Shown here: piece after piece, positions 14,103-20,795 of the stretch | Position numbering within the stretch: position 1 is the first letter of the stretch | Layout of the letters: every line of letters begins with the position of its first letter | Source of the DNA: Ruminococcus sp. | Lineage (GTDB): Bacteria > Bacillota > Clostridia > Oscillospirales > Ruminococcaceae | Direction of reading: 5' to 3' | Length of the DNA stretch: 20,795 bases | NCBI GenBank assembly: GCA_024697705.1 | Contig: JAILFF010000126.1 | Span: 1-20,795 of the forward strand | Translations under genes and position numbers: made by a program | Notes under the pieces: generated by a model | What the model was told of the DNA's origin: nothing | Seen by the model: only the letters and a program-made list of their open reading frames with translations | Databases searched by the model: none

Positions 14103-14783
14103 TTGCAGTACACCATCGAGGCAGTCGCTCACATTGAGAACGGCTACACGGACAAATTCGGCATACCGAAGCAGAGCGGCATGATCTCGGGCGCGGAAAG
14201 CCTGATCGTATTCGAGCAGGGCTATCGTTCGCCCGAGGCGCTTCGCGGCATCGAGGGCTGGTCGCATCTGTGGCTGATATGGCAGTTTTCGGAAAATACC
14301 GATAAGGGCTGGTCGCCGACAGTACGTCCGCCGCGGCTCGGCGGGAACAAGCGGGTCGGAGTATTTGCCACGCGCTCGCCGTACCGCCCGAATTCTCTCG
14401 GGCTTTCATGCGTAAGGCTGATAGGCGCGGAGCAGCACCCGACATACGGCACGGTGCTGAGGGTCGCGGGAGCCGATCTGATGAACGGCACGCCGATCTT
14501 CGATATCAAGCCTTACGTTGCCTTTGCCGATTCGGTACCCGACGCGGCGGACGGTCTTGCGCGTTTTGAGGAGGACAAGCAAGCGATAACGCGGGCAGAG
14601 CTTGGCAGCGAGATAGAGAAGCTCCCCGCCGAGGAGCGTCCTCTGCTGCGGGAGATACTGCTCAACGACCCGCGCCCCGCGTATCATGACGACCCCGAGC
14701 GCGAATACGGGTTCGGTTTTCACGGGCATGAGGTAAAATTTCGGGTAGAGGGCGGCACGGTGTATCTGACGAAGATTATCTGA
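14103..14783 (+). CDS. trmO: TrmO/TsaA-type tRNA methyltransferase
   Basis: Predicted to N6-methylate the threonylcarbamoyl-adenosine at position 37 of ANN-decoding tRNAs using S-adenosylmethionine, fine-tuning decoding. 226 residues. The N-terminal TsaA beta-barrel carries IEGWSHLWLIWQFSE, then the signature VRPPRLGGNKRVGVFATRSPYRPNSLGLSCVRL and DLMNGTPIFDIKPYVAFADS. The C-terminal extension (about 150-226) ends with GFHGHEVKFRVEGGTVYL. The start is TTG 14103 with GGAGGA at 14091-14096, 6 nt spacing. It is followed after 36 nt by a metallopeptidase-like gene, probably co-transcribed. The precise tRNA substrate is taken from the family, not shown here. Confidence 0.9.
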   Translation: MQYTIEAVAHIENGYTDKFGIPKQSGMISGAESLIVFEQGYRSPEALRGIEGWSHLWLIWQFSENTDKGWSPTVRPPRLGGNKRVGVFATRSPYRPNSLGLSCVRLIGAEQHPTYGTVLRVAGADLMNGTPIFDIKPYVAFADSVPDAADGLARFEEDKQAITRAELGSEIEKLPAEERPLLREILLNDPRPAYHDDPEREYGFGFHGHEVKFRVEGGTVYLTKII

Positions 14784-14819
14784 CCCGACAAAATCACAAT
14801 TGGGTTTAAGGAGAAAAAT

Positions 14820-15845
14820 ATGACAGCGAAAACTAATAATAAGAAAAGTAAGAAAAGTATTGTTAAATGGATATTTCTTGGGATACTCGCGATCTTTTTG
14901 ATCATGAGTATCTGCGATTTCTGTATGACGATGATCTATTGCAACAAGATCCCGCATCGCTTCGCCACAGCGGAAGAAGGTCGCGAGCTTATGCGCTCCA
15001 ACACCGAGTATTACAATAATTGTACACAGAACGATGTTGATTTCAAGCTCAGGAAAACCGGCGGTACGATAGATGAATTTATTGAAGTGTCCGTCAATGG
15101 GGTGAAGGATTTTAATTTCCTGGAAAAATACGTCATTAACAGCGGAATTGCAAGAATGAGCAGAAAGCTCAAAAAGAACGGCTATGAGCTTCCGCCGATC
15201 GACGAGATAGTATACATAAATACCGACATGACGATGGAGGGCAACGCCTCGGGCTATACTCACGGTACTCAGATATATTTAAGTACATATATGATGAAGA
15301 TCCTCTCTTTTACGAACTGTGTTCCGTATTTCCGCGAGCTTAGCGAACAGCTGTTATGGCATGAGATGTTCCATTGTCTCACCAGGTGCAATCCCGATTT
15401 CAGATCGCAGATGTACTCTATCATAAATTTTGAAACTACCGGCACCGATTATGAGCTTCCGCCCAGCGTGAAAGAGTATTTTATAAGCAATCCCGACGTT
15501 GAACATCACGACGCACACGCGGTTTTCAATATCGACGGTAAAGATATTGATTGTTTTACCGCGTTTGTAACAACAGAAAAGTATGAAACGGCTCAGTCGG
15601 ACTTCTTCTCTGTCGGTACAACGGCGCTTGTCCCGACGGACGGAACGGATACTTTTTACACGCCCGAGCAGGCTTCTAACTTCGACGATGTGTTCGGCAG
15701 AAATACAGGCTATGTTATCGACCCCGAGGAATGTATGGCTGACAACTTCCAGCTCGCTATGCAGTACGGTATTGATGAGCAAAATACTCGGCGCTATCCG
15801 AACCCCGAGATCATTCGGGGAGTAATAAACATCGTAAAACGCTGA
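14820..15845 (+). CDS. Membrane-anchored putative zinc metallopeptidase (gluzincin-like), uncharacterised
   Basis: 341 residues. A basic N terminus (KKSKKSIVK) and one helix (about 17-41) anchor it, with the rest probably outside the cell. LLWHEMFHCLTRC contains HEMFH (181-185), the HExxH zinc motif; PEECMADNFQLAM contains ExxxD (Glu304 to Asp308), the typical third-ligand motif of gluzincins. Between them is a low-similarity region with acidic and aromatic residues (DVEHHDAHAVFNIDGKDIDCFTAFVTTEKYE). I do not recognise a named family. The ATG at 14820 follows AAGGAG (14808-14813). It lies 36 nt after trmO and ends 4 nt before the converging HAD gene. The two motifs support protease function, but substrate and activity are unknown. 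Confidence 0.75.
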   Translation: MTAKTNNKKSKKSIVKWIFLGILAIFLIMSICDFCMTMIYCNKIPHRFATAEEGRELMRSNTEYYNNCTQNDVDFKLRKTGGTIDEFIEVSVNGVKDFNFLEKYVINSGIARMSRKLKKNGYELPPIDEIVYINTDMTMEGNASGYTHGTQIYLSTYMMKILSFTNCVPYFRELSEQLLWHEMFHCLTRCNPDFRSQMYSIINFETTGTDYELPPSVKEYFISNPDVEHHDAHAVFNIDGKDIDCFTAFVTTEKYETAQSDFFSVGTTALVPTDGTDTFYTPEQASNFDDVFGRNTGYVIDPEECMADNFQLAMQYGIDEQNTRRYPNPEIIRGVINIVKR

Positions 15846-15849
15846 TAAA

Positions 15850-16509
15850 TCAGCAGAAAAGCTCGGAATACTCGCGGAACACGATGTCGGCTGAACTTCT
15901 GATGCGGTCATGGTCGCTGATCTCATGGTCGTCAAGGCAGCCGCAGACGAAAAATCCGCCTGTTTTCGCGCTTTCCACACACTGTGCCTGATCCTCGAAC
16001 ACGGCGCAGTCCCTTACCGAAGCGCCGAGCCTGCCCGCTGCCAGCAGATAGACGTCGGGAAAGCGCTTGCTTCGGCAGACCTCCTCGGTCGAGACAAGCG
16101 CGTCAAAGCAGTCGAGAACACCGTTATTATCAAGCACGGGAAGATAGAGCGCGGGATTTGAAGCGGTCGCGAGCGCGACGCGGAATCCCGCGCTTTTCAA
16201 TGCCCGCAGAAATTCCTCCGCACCCTTTTTCATGCGGATATTGTGCGCGTATTCGTACTGCGCCATGCCGAACCACTCCGCGATGATGTCGTCGGGGTCT
16301 TCGTTCAGCCCGAAACGCTTTATCGTGTAATCGGCGCCCTCGCGGAAATTCATGCAGGCGATATCGGTAACGTAGTCCTCGGGGACTTCAAAGCCGCGCT
16401 TCGCAAGGAATTTTATGTCGATATCCCCCCAGATATGCGAAGAGATGATAAGCGTGCCGTCAAGGTCGAAAATAGCCGAATCAATGTGTTCGGGCAAAAC
16501 AAGTTTCAA
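15850..16509 (-). CDS. HAD-superfamily phosphatase, beta-phosphoglucomutase-like
   Basis: Predicted small-molecule phosphatase or phosphomutase of HAD subfamily I; substrate not predictable. 219 residues with all four HAD motifs: FDLDGTL (nucleophile Asp and acid/base Asp), ATAS (motif II), the Lys in CRSKRFPDVYLLAA (motif III), and VFEDQAQCVESAKTGG (motif IV). An alpha-helical cap lies between motifs I and II. The start is TTG at 16509 with GGAGGG (on the minus strand, 16516-16521) as ribosome site. It lies just downstream of the terminator of the YtxH-like gene, so it needs read-through or an unseen promoter. Its end nearly touches the converging metallopeptidase gene. Confidence 0.88.
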   Translation of the reverse strand: MKLVLPEHIDSAIFDLDGTLIISSHIWGDIDIKFLAKRGFEVPEDYVTDIACMNFREGADYTIKRFGLNEDPDDIIAEWFGMAQYEYAHNIRMKKGAEEFLRALKSAGFRVALATASNPALYLPVLDNNGVLDCFDALVSTEEVCRSKRFPDVYLLAAGRLGASVRDCAVFEDQAQCVESAKTGGFFVCGCLDDHEISDHDRIRSSADIVFREYSELFC

Positions 16510-16534
16510 AAAGATCCCTCCGTATCAACAAAAT

Positions 16535-16564
16535 GAAAAACCGCCTAAAAAACTTTTAAGCGGT
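16535..16564 (-). terminator. Intrinsic terminator after the YtxH-like gene
   Basis: Read on the minus strand: ACCGCTTAAAA, loop GTT, TTTTAGGCGGT, then TTTTTC. It begins 55 nt after the YtxH-like stop and 26 nt before the HAD gene. Confidence 0.8.
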
Positions 16565-16618
16565 CTCTCAAAAGGAAAGTATGAAAAAGAAAAAATTTCG
16601 GGAATGCGTAAATTAATA

Positions 16619-16987
16619 TTACTTCTCGTCGTCCTTATTAAGGTTATTCATGATATCCTTAGCAAAATCGGCAACCTTATCCTTAGCCTCTTCGGCAGCG
16701 TCCGCGATAGCGTCCTTAACGTCGGCAGCCTTATCGGCAGCAGCTTCAACAGCGTCCTCTGCTACTTCCTTGACTTCCTCAGCCTTTTCCTCGGCAGCTT
16801 CCTTAACTTCTTCAACTGTGTCGGCAGCCTTATCAGCTGTATCTTCTACAAAGCAATCATCGAAATCGTCGTCGAGCTCTTCGTAATCGTAATCCTCCAG
16901 CTCCTTGCGCTTCTTGTAAGCAACTGCTGCTGCAATGCCTACTGCTGCGATACCGAGTCCTGCAATGATCTTAAATGCACTTGCCAA
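16619..16987 (-). CDS. YtxH-like small membrane protein with LEA-like acidic/alanine helix
   Basis: 122 residues from the TTG at 16987, which is preceded by AAGGAG (minus strand, 16997-17002) at 9 nt; the frame extends upstream but without a usable start. One helix (about 3-22, AFKIIAGLGIAAVGIAAAVAYKKRK) anchors it. An acidic stretch (EDYDYEELDDDFDDCF) follows. The last ~70 residues are a repetitive amphipathic helix of A, E, K, D and V (KAADTVEEVKEAAEEKAEEVKEVAEDAVEAAADKAADVKDAI), of LEA/apolipoprotein style. This matches YtxH-type proteins linked to stress in Firmicutes, though no function is proven. It has its own promoter (17065-17093) and terminator. Confidence 0.8.
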   Translation of the reverse strand: MASAFKIIAGLGIAAVGIAAAVAYKKRKELEDYDYEELDDDFDDCFVEDTADKAADTVEEVKEAAEEKAEEVKEVAEDAVEAAADKAADVKDAIADAAEEAKDKVADFAKDIMNNLNKDDEK

Positions 16988-17064
16988 TGTAAACAACTCC
17001 TTTTTATTTCTATCTAAATGCGTTTTGCATCTTTCCAAGCGTTTTAGCTTTTTGAACTGTATAT

Positions 17065-17093
17065 ATTATACCACAATTCTTTTTGTAAATCAA
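17065..17093 (-). promoter_or_regulatory. Sigma-A-type promoter for the YtxH-like gene
   Basis: On the minus strand: TTGATT (17088-17093), a 17-nt spacer, then TATAAT (17065-17070), about 78 nt upstream of the TTG start. The 379-nt gap to the divergent SH3 gene holds only the two promoters; I see no gene in it. Confidence 0.7.
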
Positions 17094-17279
17094 GCATTTT
17101 TCAAAAAAATAATTACCAAAAGCCTCATTTTGTTTATTTTATACAATTTACAACACTAAATAATGGTCAAAAAGTCACTCTTGTTTTTGTAAAGAAAAGC
17201 GCTGCGTCAGCAGGGGACGTCGGACACGGGAAAAGCGGCGCGGCATTTTGTGTTTTATAGAAAATCTGCAAAGATATTG

Positions 17280-17308
17280 TTGACAAAAAAAGAAAAATAG
17301 GTTATAAT
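17280..17308 (+). promoter_or_regulatory. Consensus sigma-A promoter for the SH3-domain gene
   Basis: Perfect TTGACA (17280-17285), a 17-nt spacer, then perfect TATAAT (17303-17308). The expected transcript start, about 17315, supports the ATG at 17367 over the upstream GTG at 17322. Confidence 0.85.
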
Positions 17309-17321
17309 ATATAGTGAATAG

Positions 17322-17336
17322 GTGTGCGCGGCACAC
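17322..17336 (+). promoter_or_regulatory. Small perfect hairpin at the start of the SH3 transcript
   Basis: GTGTGC-GCG-GCACAC, beginning about 7 nt after the predicted transcript start. Could be an RNA-stabilising 5' hairpin or an operator. Confidence 0.45.
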
Positions 17337-17366
17337 TACATTATTTCTAAGCAAGGATTTGATAAA

Positions 17367-17858
17367 ATGAGCGGAATGAACGGTAAAAATGCAAGATCGG
17401 GCGACAGACTTACCGTTGCCGGCTTCGCTGCTGTTATAGTGGTCGGCGTGTTTGTCGTTTGTGTTATACTTATACTGGCAAAAAGTCTTTTTCCTTCCAA
17501 TGAACCCGAGCTGACCAAGGAGGTAGATACCGCCACCGTCACCGAGACGACGGCTCCTCCCGCGACTACTCCCGCCGAGACAACCACGGCTCCCGCGATA
17601 GTGACCGAAAGCAAGGCGGACAGCTCACAGGCTGACAGCGCAGCCGATTCCTCCTCGCAGGAGGAACACACGGGCGAAATGATGACCGTTTCGCAGGCTG
17701 CATATCTTCGTTCGAGCGGAGATATGAACGCCGAGCCGCTGCTTTCTATCGGGGCAGGCGAGCAGGTGGAGGTCATCGAACGTCCCGCAAACAGCGAGTA
17801 TGTTCATGTTAAATACTACACCTACGACGGCTGGATCTATTACGAATACCTGTACTGA
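17367..17858 (+). CDS. Membrane-anchored SH3-domain protein
   Basis: 163 residues, probably anchored in the membrane and exposed outside. There is a short basic N terminus, a helix (about 17-40, VAGFAAVIVVGVFVVCVILILA), then a low-complexity Thr/Pro/Ser/Ala linker (about 50-105) and a C-terminal bacterial SH3 (SH3_3-like) domain ending YLRSSGDMNAEPLLSIGAGEQVEVI...VKYYTYDGWIYYEYLY. Such domains usually bind peptidoglycan or peptides. The ATG at 17367 follows AAGGA (17353-17357); the longer frame from GTG 17322 has no ribosome site and starts right at the predicted transcript start. A consensus promoter lies upstream. Followed after 8 nt by a YgjP-type gene. Confidence 0.85.
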   Translation: MSGMNGKNARSGDRLTVAGFAAVIVVGVFVVCVILILAKSLFPSNEPELTKEVDTATVTETTAPPATTPAETTTAPAIVTESKADSSQADSAADSSSQEEHTGEMMTVSQAAYLRSSGDMNAEPLLSIGAGEQVEVIERPANSEYVHVKYYTYDGWIYYEYLY

Positions 17859-17866
17859 TCTGCCGA

Positions 17867-18553
17867 ATGAAAGCTCTTTATACCTATGAAAACGGCGGCG
17901 ACAGCTTCGACTATCTGCTCGACGTCGGCAAGCGCTCGAAGGCTTATTTAAGCGTTAAGGACGGTGTTCTTACCGTCAGGCTGCCCTACGGCGGCACGCG
18001 CAAGGCAGCGGAGGAATTTATCGGCAGGAATTTAGACTGGGTAAAGAACAGCCTTGAAAACGCAGAGGAGCGTTCGCATCTTCCGAAGGGCTTTACCGAC
18101 GGCGAGGATTTTTCGCTGCTCGGCAGACGGCGGCGGCTGCGGATAGAGGAAAGCGCCGAATACCGCGAGCCGATCCTCACCGAGGACGAGCTAACCGTCT
18201 ATGTGCCGAACGGAGGCACGCGCTCCGACGCGGTGCGGCAGTTTTCGCGGTACGTCTGCGAGCTTTGCGAGAGCCGTGTGCGGCAGGCGTTTGACGAGTA
18301 TATCCCGCGGCTGGGGCTTCACCCGAAGAAGATAACGATCAAGCGCATGACCTCACGGTGGGGCAGCTGTTCGTCGGGCGGGAACATCTCGATAAACCTC
18401 GATCTGATATGTTTTGCTCAGGAATGTATCGACTATGTGGTGGTGCATGAGCTTTGTCATTTAAAGCACATGGATCACGGCGCGGACTTCTGGCGGCTGG
18501 TCGCGACCTGCTGTCCCGATTACAAAAGGCTCCGCGAGGTCATGAAGCACTGA
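17867..18553 (+). CDS. YgjP-type (DUF45/M48-like) metallopeptidase
   Basis: Predicted zinc metallopeptidase of the YgjP/COG1451 family, cytosolic, physiological substrate unknown. 228 residues. The N-terminal beta-rich part (LSVKDGVLTVRLPYGGTRKAAEEFI) is typical. The C-terminal core has KRMTSRWGSCSSGGNISINLDL, then VVVHELCHLKHMDHGADFW, in which His194, Glu195, His198 and His204 form HExxH-x5-H. Length and motif order agree with the family. The ATG at 17867 lies 8 nt after the SH3 gene stop, with a weak ribosome site, suggesting coupling to that gene. Confidence 0.9.
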   Translation: MKALYTYENGGDSFDYLLDVGKRSKAYLSVKDGVLTVRLPYGGTRKAAEEFIGRNLDWVKNSLENAEERSHLPKGFTDGEDFSLLGRRRRLRIEESAEYREPILTEDELTVYVPNGGTRSDAVRQFSRYVCELCESRVRQAFDEYIPRLGLHPKKITIKRMTSRWGSCSSGGNISINLDLICFAQECIDYVVVHELCHLKHMDHGADFWRLVATCCPDYKRLREVMKH

Positions 18554-18557
18554 AAGA

Positions 18558-18583
18558 AGATAAAAGATAAAAGATAAAAGATA
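18558..18583 (+). repeat. Heptamer tandem array (AGATAAA), about 3.7 units
   Basis: Three exact AGATAAA units and a partial fourth begin 4 nt after the YgjP-type stop codon. Same unit as at 3439-3466. Confidence 0.85.
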
Positions 18584-18627
18584 CTCCGCAAAGCCCGAAT
18601 ATCTCATATAGTTATAAAAACAATTTA

Positions 18628-18667
18628 GGCGCGAAGCATCTTTCCGTGATGTTCGCGCCGGTTTTAT
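18628..18667 (+). terminator. Terminator-like hairpin before the ATPase gene
   Basis: GGCGCGAAGCATC (18628-18640) pairs with GATGTTCGCGCC (18648-18659), with one bulged G, followed by GGTTTTATT. It ends just before the ribosome site of the ATPase gene (GGAGGA, 18671-18676), so it may either end the preceding operon or sit in the ATPase leader. Confidence 0.6.
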
Positions 18668-18681
18668 TACGGAGGAAAATT

Positions 18682-19410
18682 ATGGACAGCGAGCTTTACA
18701 TTCGCGCCGTCGGCATCGACCGCAGCGCTATAAGCCCCGACAGCTACCTTCACCGCATACCCGCTATCGCCGCTTTCGACGGGCTTACCCTGCAAAGGCG
18801 TGTGACGTTCTTCGTCGGCGAAAACGGCACGGGCAAATCCACAATGCTCGAAGCTCTCGCCGTCAGCTGCGGCTTCAATCCCGAGGGCGGCACGATGAAT
18901 TATCACTTCTCGACCTACGATTCGCACTCCGAGCTTTGCGACGCCCTGCGCCTTATCCGCAGCATACGCCGCCCCGCCGCGGGCTATTTCCTCCGCGCCG
19001 AAAGCTTCTACAACGTCGCCACCGCCGACGAGGAATACGGCAAGCTGCCGGGCGGAGTCTCCCACGACCTGCACAAAATGTCCCACGGCGAGAGCTTTCT
19101 TACCATTGCGCTCAATAATTTCCGCGCCGACGGCATCTACTTTCTCGACGAGCCCGAAGCGGCGCTTTCCCCGCAGCGGCAGATGGCACTTATGCTGACG
19201 ATAGCAAAGGCGGCGAACAACGGTGCGCAGTTCGTCATTGCGACCCATTCGCCGATAATCCTTGCACTTCCCGACGCGGAGATAATCTCCTTCGACGACG
19301 GCAGGCTCCACCCCTGCGCCTACGAGGAAACGTCCTCCTATCAGATAACGAAAATGTTCATCGACGACCGCCGCCGCATGATAAAGCACCTGTTTGAGGA
19401 CGACGACTGA
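18682..19410 (+). CDS. COG3910-type predicted ATPase (AAA/ABC-like)
   Basis: 242 residues, a stand-alone nucleotide-binding protein of unknown role, probably cytosolic. VTFFVGENGTGKST carries Walker A (46-54). MSHGESFLTIA resembles the ABC signature. GIYFLDEPEAALSPQRQ contains Walker B with the catalytic Glu. FVIATHSPIIL contains the switch His. The N-terminal LHRIPAIAAFDGLTLQRRVTFFVGENG and FNPEGGTMNYHFST segments are typical of COG3910. The start is ATG 18682 with GGAGGA at 18671-18676; the frame is open 12 codons further upstream but crosses the hairpin. It ends 3 nt from the converging glycosyltransferase. Confidence 0.88.
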   Translation: MDSELYIRAVGIDRSAISPDSYLHRIPAIAAFDGLTLQRRVTFFVGENGTGKSTMLEALAVSCGFNPEGGTMNYHFSTYDSHSELCDALRLIRSIRRPAAGYFLRAESFYNVATADEEYGKLPGGVSHDLHKMSHGESFLTIALNNFRADGIYFLDEPEAALSPQRQMALMLTIAKAANNGAQFVIATHSPIILALPDAEIISFDDGRLHPCAYEETSSYQITKMFIDDRRRMIKHLFEDDD

Positions 19411-19413
19411 CCG

Positions 19414-20538
19414 TCACTTCTCCGTGAGCTTTTCTATCCTTGAAATTATCTCGTCCCATGTCGGCTGACGCTTAATCAGCCGGCGCATTTTTTCTGCCCG
19501 CTCCTTGAAGCCTTTGTCCTCCCACACCTCGCAGACCGTGCGGTAAAGCTCCGCGCCGCTTGACGGGAACGAGCGAACTCTCCTGCCGAGCCCCAGCCGT
19601 GTTATCCGCACGGCGTTCGTTATCTGATCGTTCATGAACGGCATCGCCACCATCGGCACACCGAAGCAGAGCGCCTCGTTTATGCTGTTCATTCCGCAGT
19701 GCGTGAGGAATACGTCCGTGTGCGAAAGGACTTCTATCTGCGGCACGAATGGGTAGGCGTATATGTTCGCGGGAATACGCCCGAGCGTTTCGGGCTTGAC
19801 CTTGCCCGTGTTCAGTATCACCGAGAACGGCTTGCCGCCGAACGCCCTTATGCACTCCTTGCAGAATCCCCTGTTGCTTATTATGCTGCCGAGCGATATG
19901 TAGACTATCGGGCGGGTCATTTTTTCGTAGGGAATGACAAGGTCGCTTTTCGTCACGGAAGGCTCGGGCAGAACAAAAATGTAGCTGTCGTCGAAGGAAT
20001 CGCGGTGTCCCTGAAATTGCTTCGGCAGATAGACGATATTGAGGTCGGGCTTGCTGCCGATTATCCCGTCGTGAAGGCTGGGCTTTTCAAGACCCATGCG
20101 GCGTGCGTCCTCTTTGGGCGGCATCTGCCTGTCTATCAGGAACGCGGAGATCTTGAACATCGCGGGGGCTGACTGCCATGTCTCTTCCGACCATGCGGGC
20201 TGCGAAAACTGTCTCACGCAGGGGATACCCATTCGCCGCGCAATTTCAAAGCCCGGGTAGAAGAACATCTCGTAGATAAGCAGATCGAACTTGCGTTCGA
20301 GCGACATAGCGGTATCGAAGGCGGCGGGGAAGCAGAGCTTTTTCAGCTCCTTATCGGTCGGCTCGGCGGGGAAATTTATGTAGGGGACGAATTCCGCGCC
20401 CGTTTCCTCGATCTTTTGGCGGAACATCTCCGCGTTGACGTAGGTGACGCTGTGACCGCGCTTGATAAGCTCGCGTGTCAGCGGGAGAGTGGGGTTCGTG
20501 TGACCCGAAAAGGGCAGATTTATCATCAGTATGTTCAT
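19414..20538 (-). CDS. MGT-like family 1 glycosyltransferase
   Basis: 374 residues, GT-B fold, cytosolic. Predicted to move a sugar from a nucleotide sugar to a small-molecule or lipid acceptor; the acceptor is unknown. The N terminus MNILMINLPFSGHTNPTLPLTRELIKRGHSVTYV is the acceptor-side Rossmann domain. The C-terminal domain has PIVYISLGSI and FLTHCGMNSINEALCFGVPMVAMPFMNDQITNAVRI, the donor-binding signature of macrolide/UGT-type enzymes. ATG 20538 follows GGAGG (minus strand, 20548-20552) at 9 nt. A perfect sigma-A promoter lies at 20573-20601, with a candidate operator overlapping its -35. Such enzymes often inactivate drugs or make glycolipids; which applies here is unknown. Confidence 0.9.
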   Translation of the reverse strand: MNILMINLPFSGHTNPTLPLTRELIKRGHSVTYVNAEMFRQKIEETGAEFVPYINFPAEPTDKELKKLCFPAAFDTAMSLERKFDLLIYEMFFYPGFEIARRMGIPCVRQFSQPAWSEETWQSAPAMFKISAFLIDRQMPPKEDARRMGLEKPSLHDGIIGSKPDLNIVYLPKQFQGHRDSFDDSYIFVLPEPSVTKSDLVIPYEKMTRPIVYISLGSIISNRGFCKECIRAFGGKPFSVILNTGKVKPETLGRIPANIYAYPFVPQIEVLSHTDVFLTHCGMNSINEALCFGVPMVAMPFMNDQITNAVRITRLGLGRRVRSFPSSGAELYRTVCEVWEDKGFKERAEKMRRLIKRQPTWDEIISRIEKLTEK

Positions 20539-20572
20539 GGCTTTGCACCTCCGTGAGTTTATTGATAACAAT

Positions 20573-20601
20573 ATTATACATCTGCGCGGCAGACTTGTCA
20601 A
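20573..20601 (-). promoter_or_regulatory. Consensus sigma-A promoter for the glycosyltransferase gene
   Basis: On the minus strand: perfect TTGACA (20596-20601), a 17-nt spacer, then perfect TATAAT (20573-20578), 34 nt upstream of the ATG. Confidence 0.85.
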
Positions 20602-20612
20602 CCGAATCGGTT
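20600..20612. promoter_or_regulatory. Candidate operator dyad at the glycosyltransferase promoter
   Basis: Perfect inverted repeat AACCGA-A-TCGGTT touching the -35 hexamer. A dimeric regulator bound here would be expected to affect polymerase binding. No regulator gene is in the window. Confidence 0.45.
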
Positions 20613-20715
20613 TTCCATACCCTTTAACAAAGAAAGGATACCCTTGTAAATTTCCTCTTGAGCAGGGTGTATGCAGATAAGGGCAGGCGCAGAGCGATTG
20701 CGATATGGGTTTGAT

Positions 20716-20795
20716 ATAAATGAGCATTTAAGCAAAGTGAAGGCAAAACCAAAAGTCTTAGGAAGGGGGTGTGGGGGAGAACCCTTCTTCAGAAG
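20716..20795 (+). repeat. Dispersed structured intergenic element, copy 5 (cut by window end)
   Basis: Head only: TAAATG-AG-CATTTA, GGCAAAACC, the conserved AAAAGTCTTAGGAAGGGGG block and the left arm plus loop of the bulged hairpin, matching copy 3 almost exactly. The window ends inside it. Confidence 0.9.

Noticed and set aside
17322..17366. GTG 17322 as start of the SH3-domain protein
   Set aside because: It would lie about 7 nt after the expected transcript start with no ribosome site; ATG 17367 has AAGGA at good spacing.

Overview
The window reads as a chromosomal segment of a low-GC-phylum Gram-positive anaerobe of the Clostridia, most likely a Ruminococcus-type member of the Oscillospiraceae. 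The evidence is the gene content (a trp operon, cdaA-cdaR c-di-AMP genes, a COG2509 flavoprotein, YgjP and TrmO), strong AGGAGG-like ribosome sites, TTG starts, and near-consensus sigma-A promoters. Genus is an inference. There is no rRNA, tRNA, CRISPR array, phage gene or transposase gene.

Region by region. 1-3436: the 3' part of a tryptophan operon, trpD(partial)-trpC-trpB-trpA, all on +. A 211-bp inverted-repeat element sits between trpC and trpB, and no trpF is present. 3437-3975: a heptamer array, the first copy of a structured intergenic repeat, and a sigma-A promoter. 3976-9087: a very large multi-pass membrane protein (about 1569 aa) built of roughly 11 modules of about 115 residues, followed by a small two-helix membrane protein. 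9095-11471: terminator, promoter, then cdaA and cdaR, which make and regulate c-di-AMP synthesis. 11481-12064: two head-to-head copies of the intergenic repeat. 12097-13692: a COG2509 FAD-dependent dehydrogenase whose stop codon lies inside a fourth copy of the repeat. 14103-15845: trmO and a membrane-anchored putative zinc metallopeptidase. 15850-16987 (-): a HAD phosphatase and a YtxH-like/LEA-like small membrane protein. 17280-19410 (+): an SH3-domain membrane protein, a YgjP-type metallopeptidase, and a COG3910-type ATPase. 19414-20538 (-): an MGT-like GT1 glycosyltransferase with a consensus promoter and a candidate operator. The window ends inside a fifth copy of the repeat.

The most notable unexplained structure is the dispersed repeat. 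Four full copies keep an inner inverted repeat of exactly 88 nt. Its outer hairpins change sequence by paired substitutions, so structure is conserved rather than sequence. Second is the modular giant membrane protein, whose function I do not know. No complete new multi-gene system is evident; the rest is ordinary housekeeping and accessory content.
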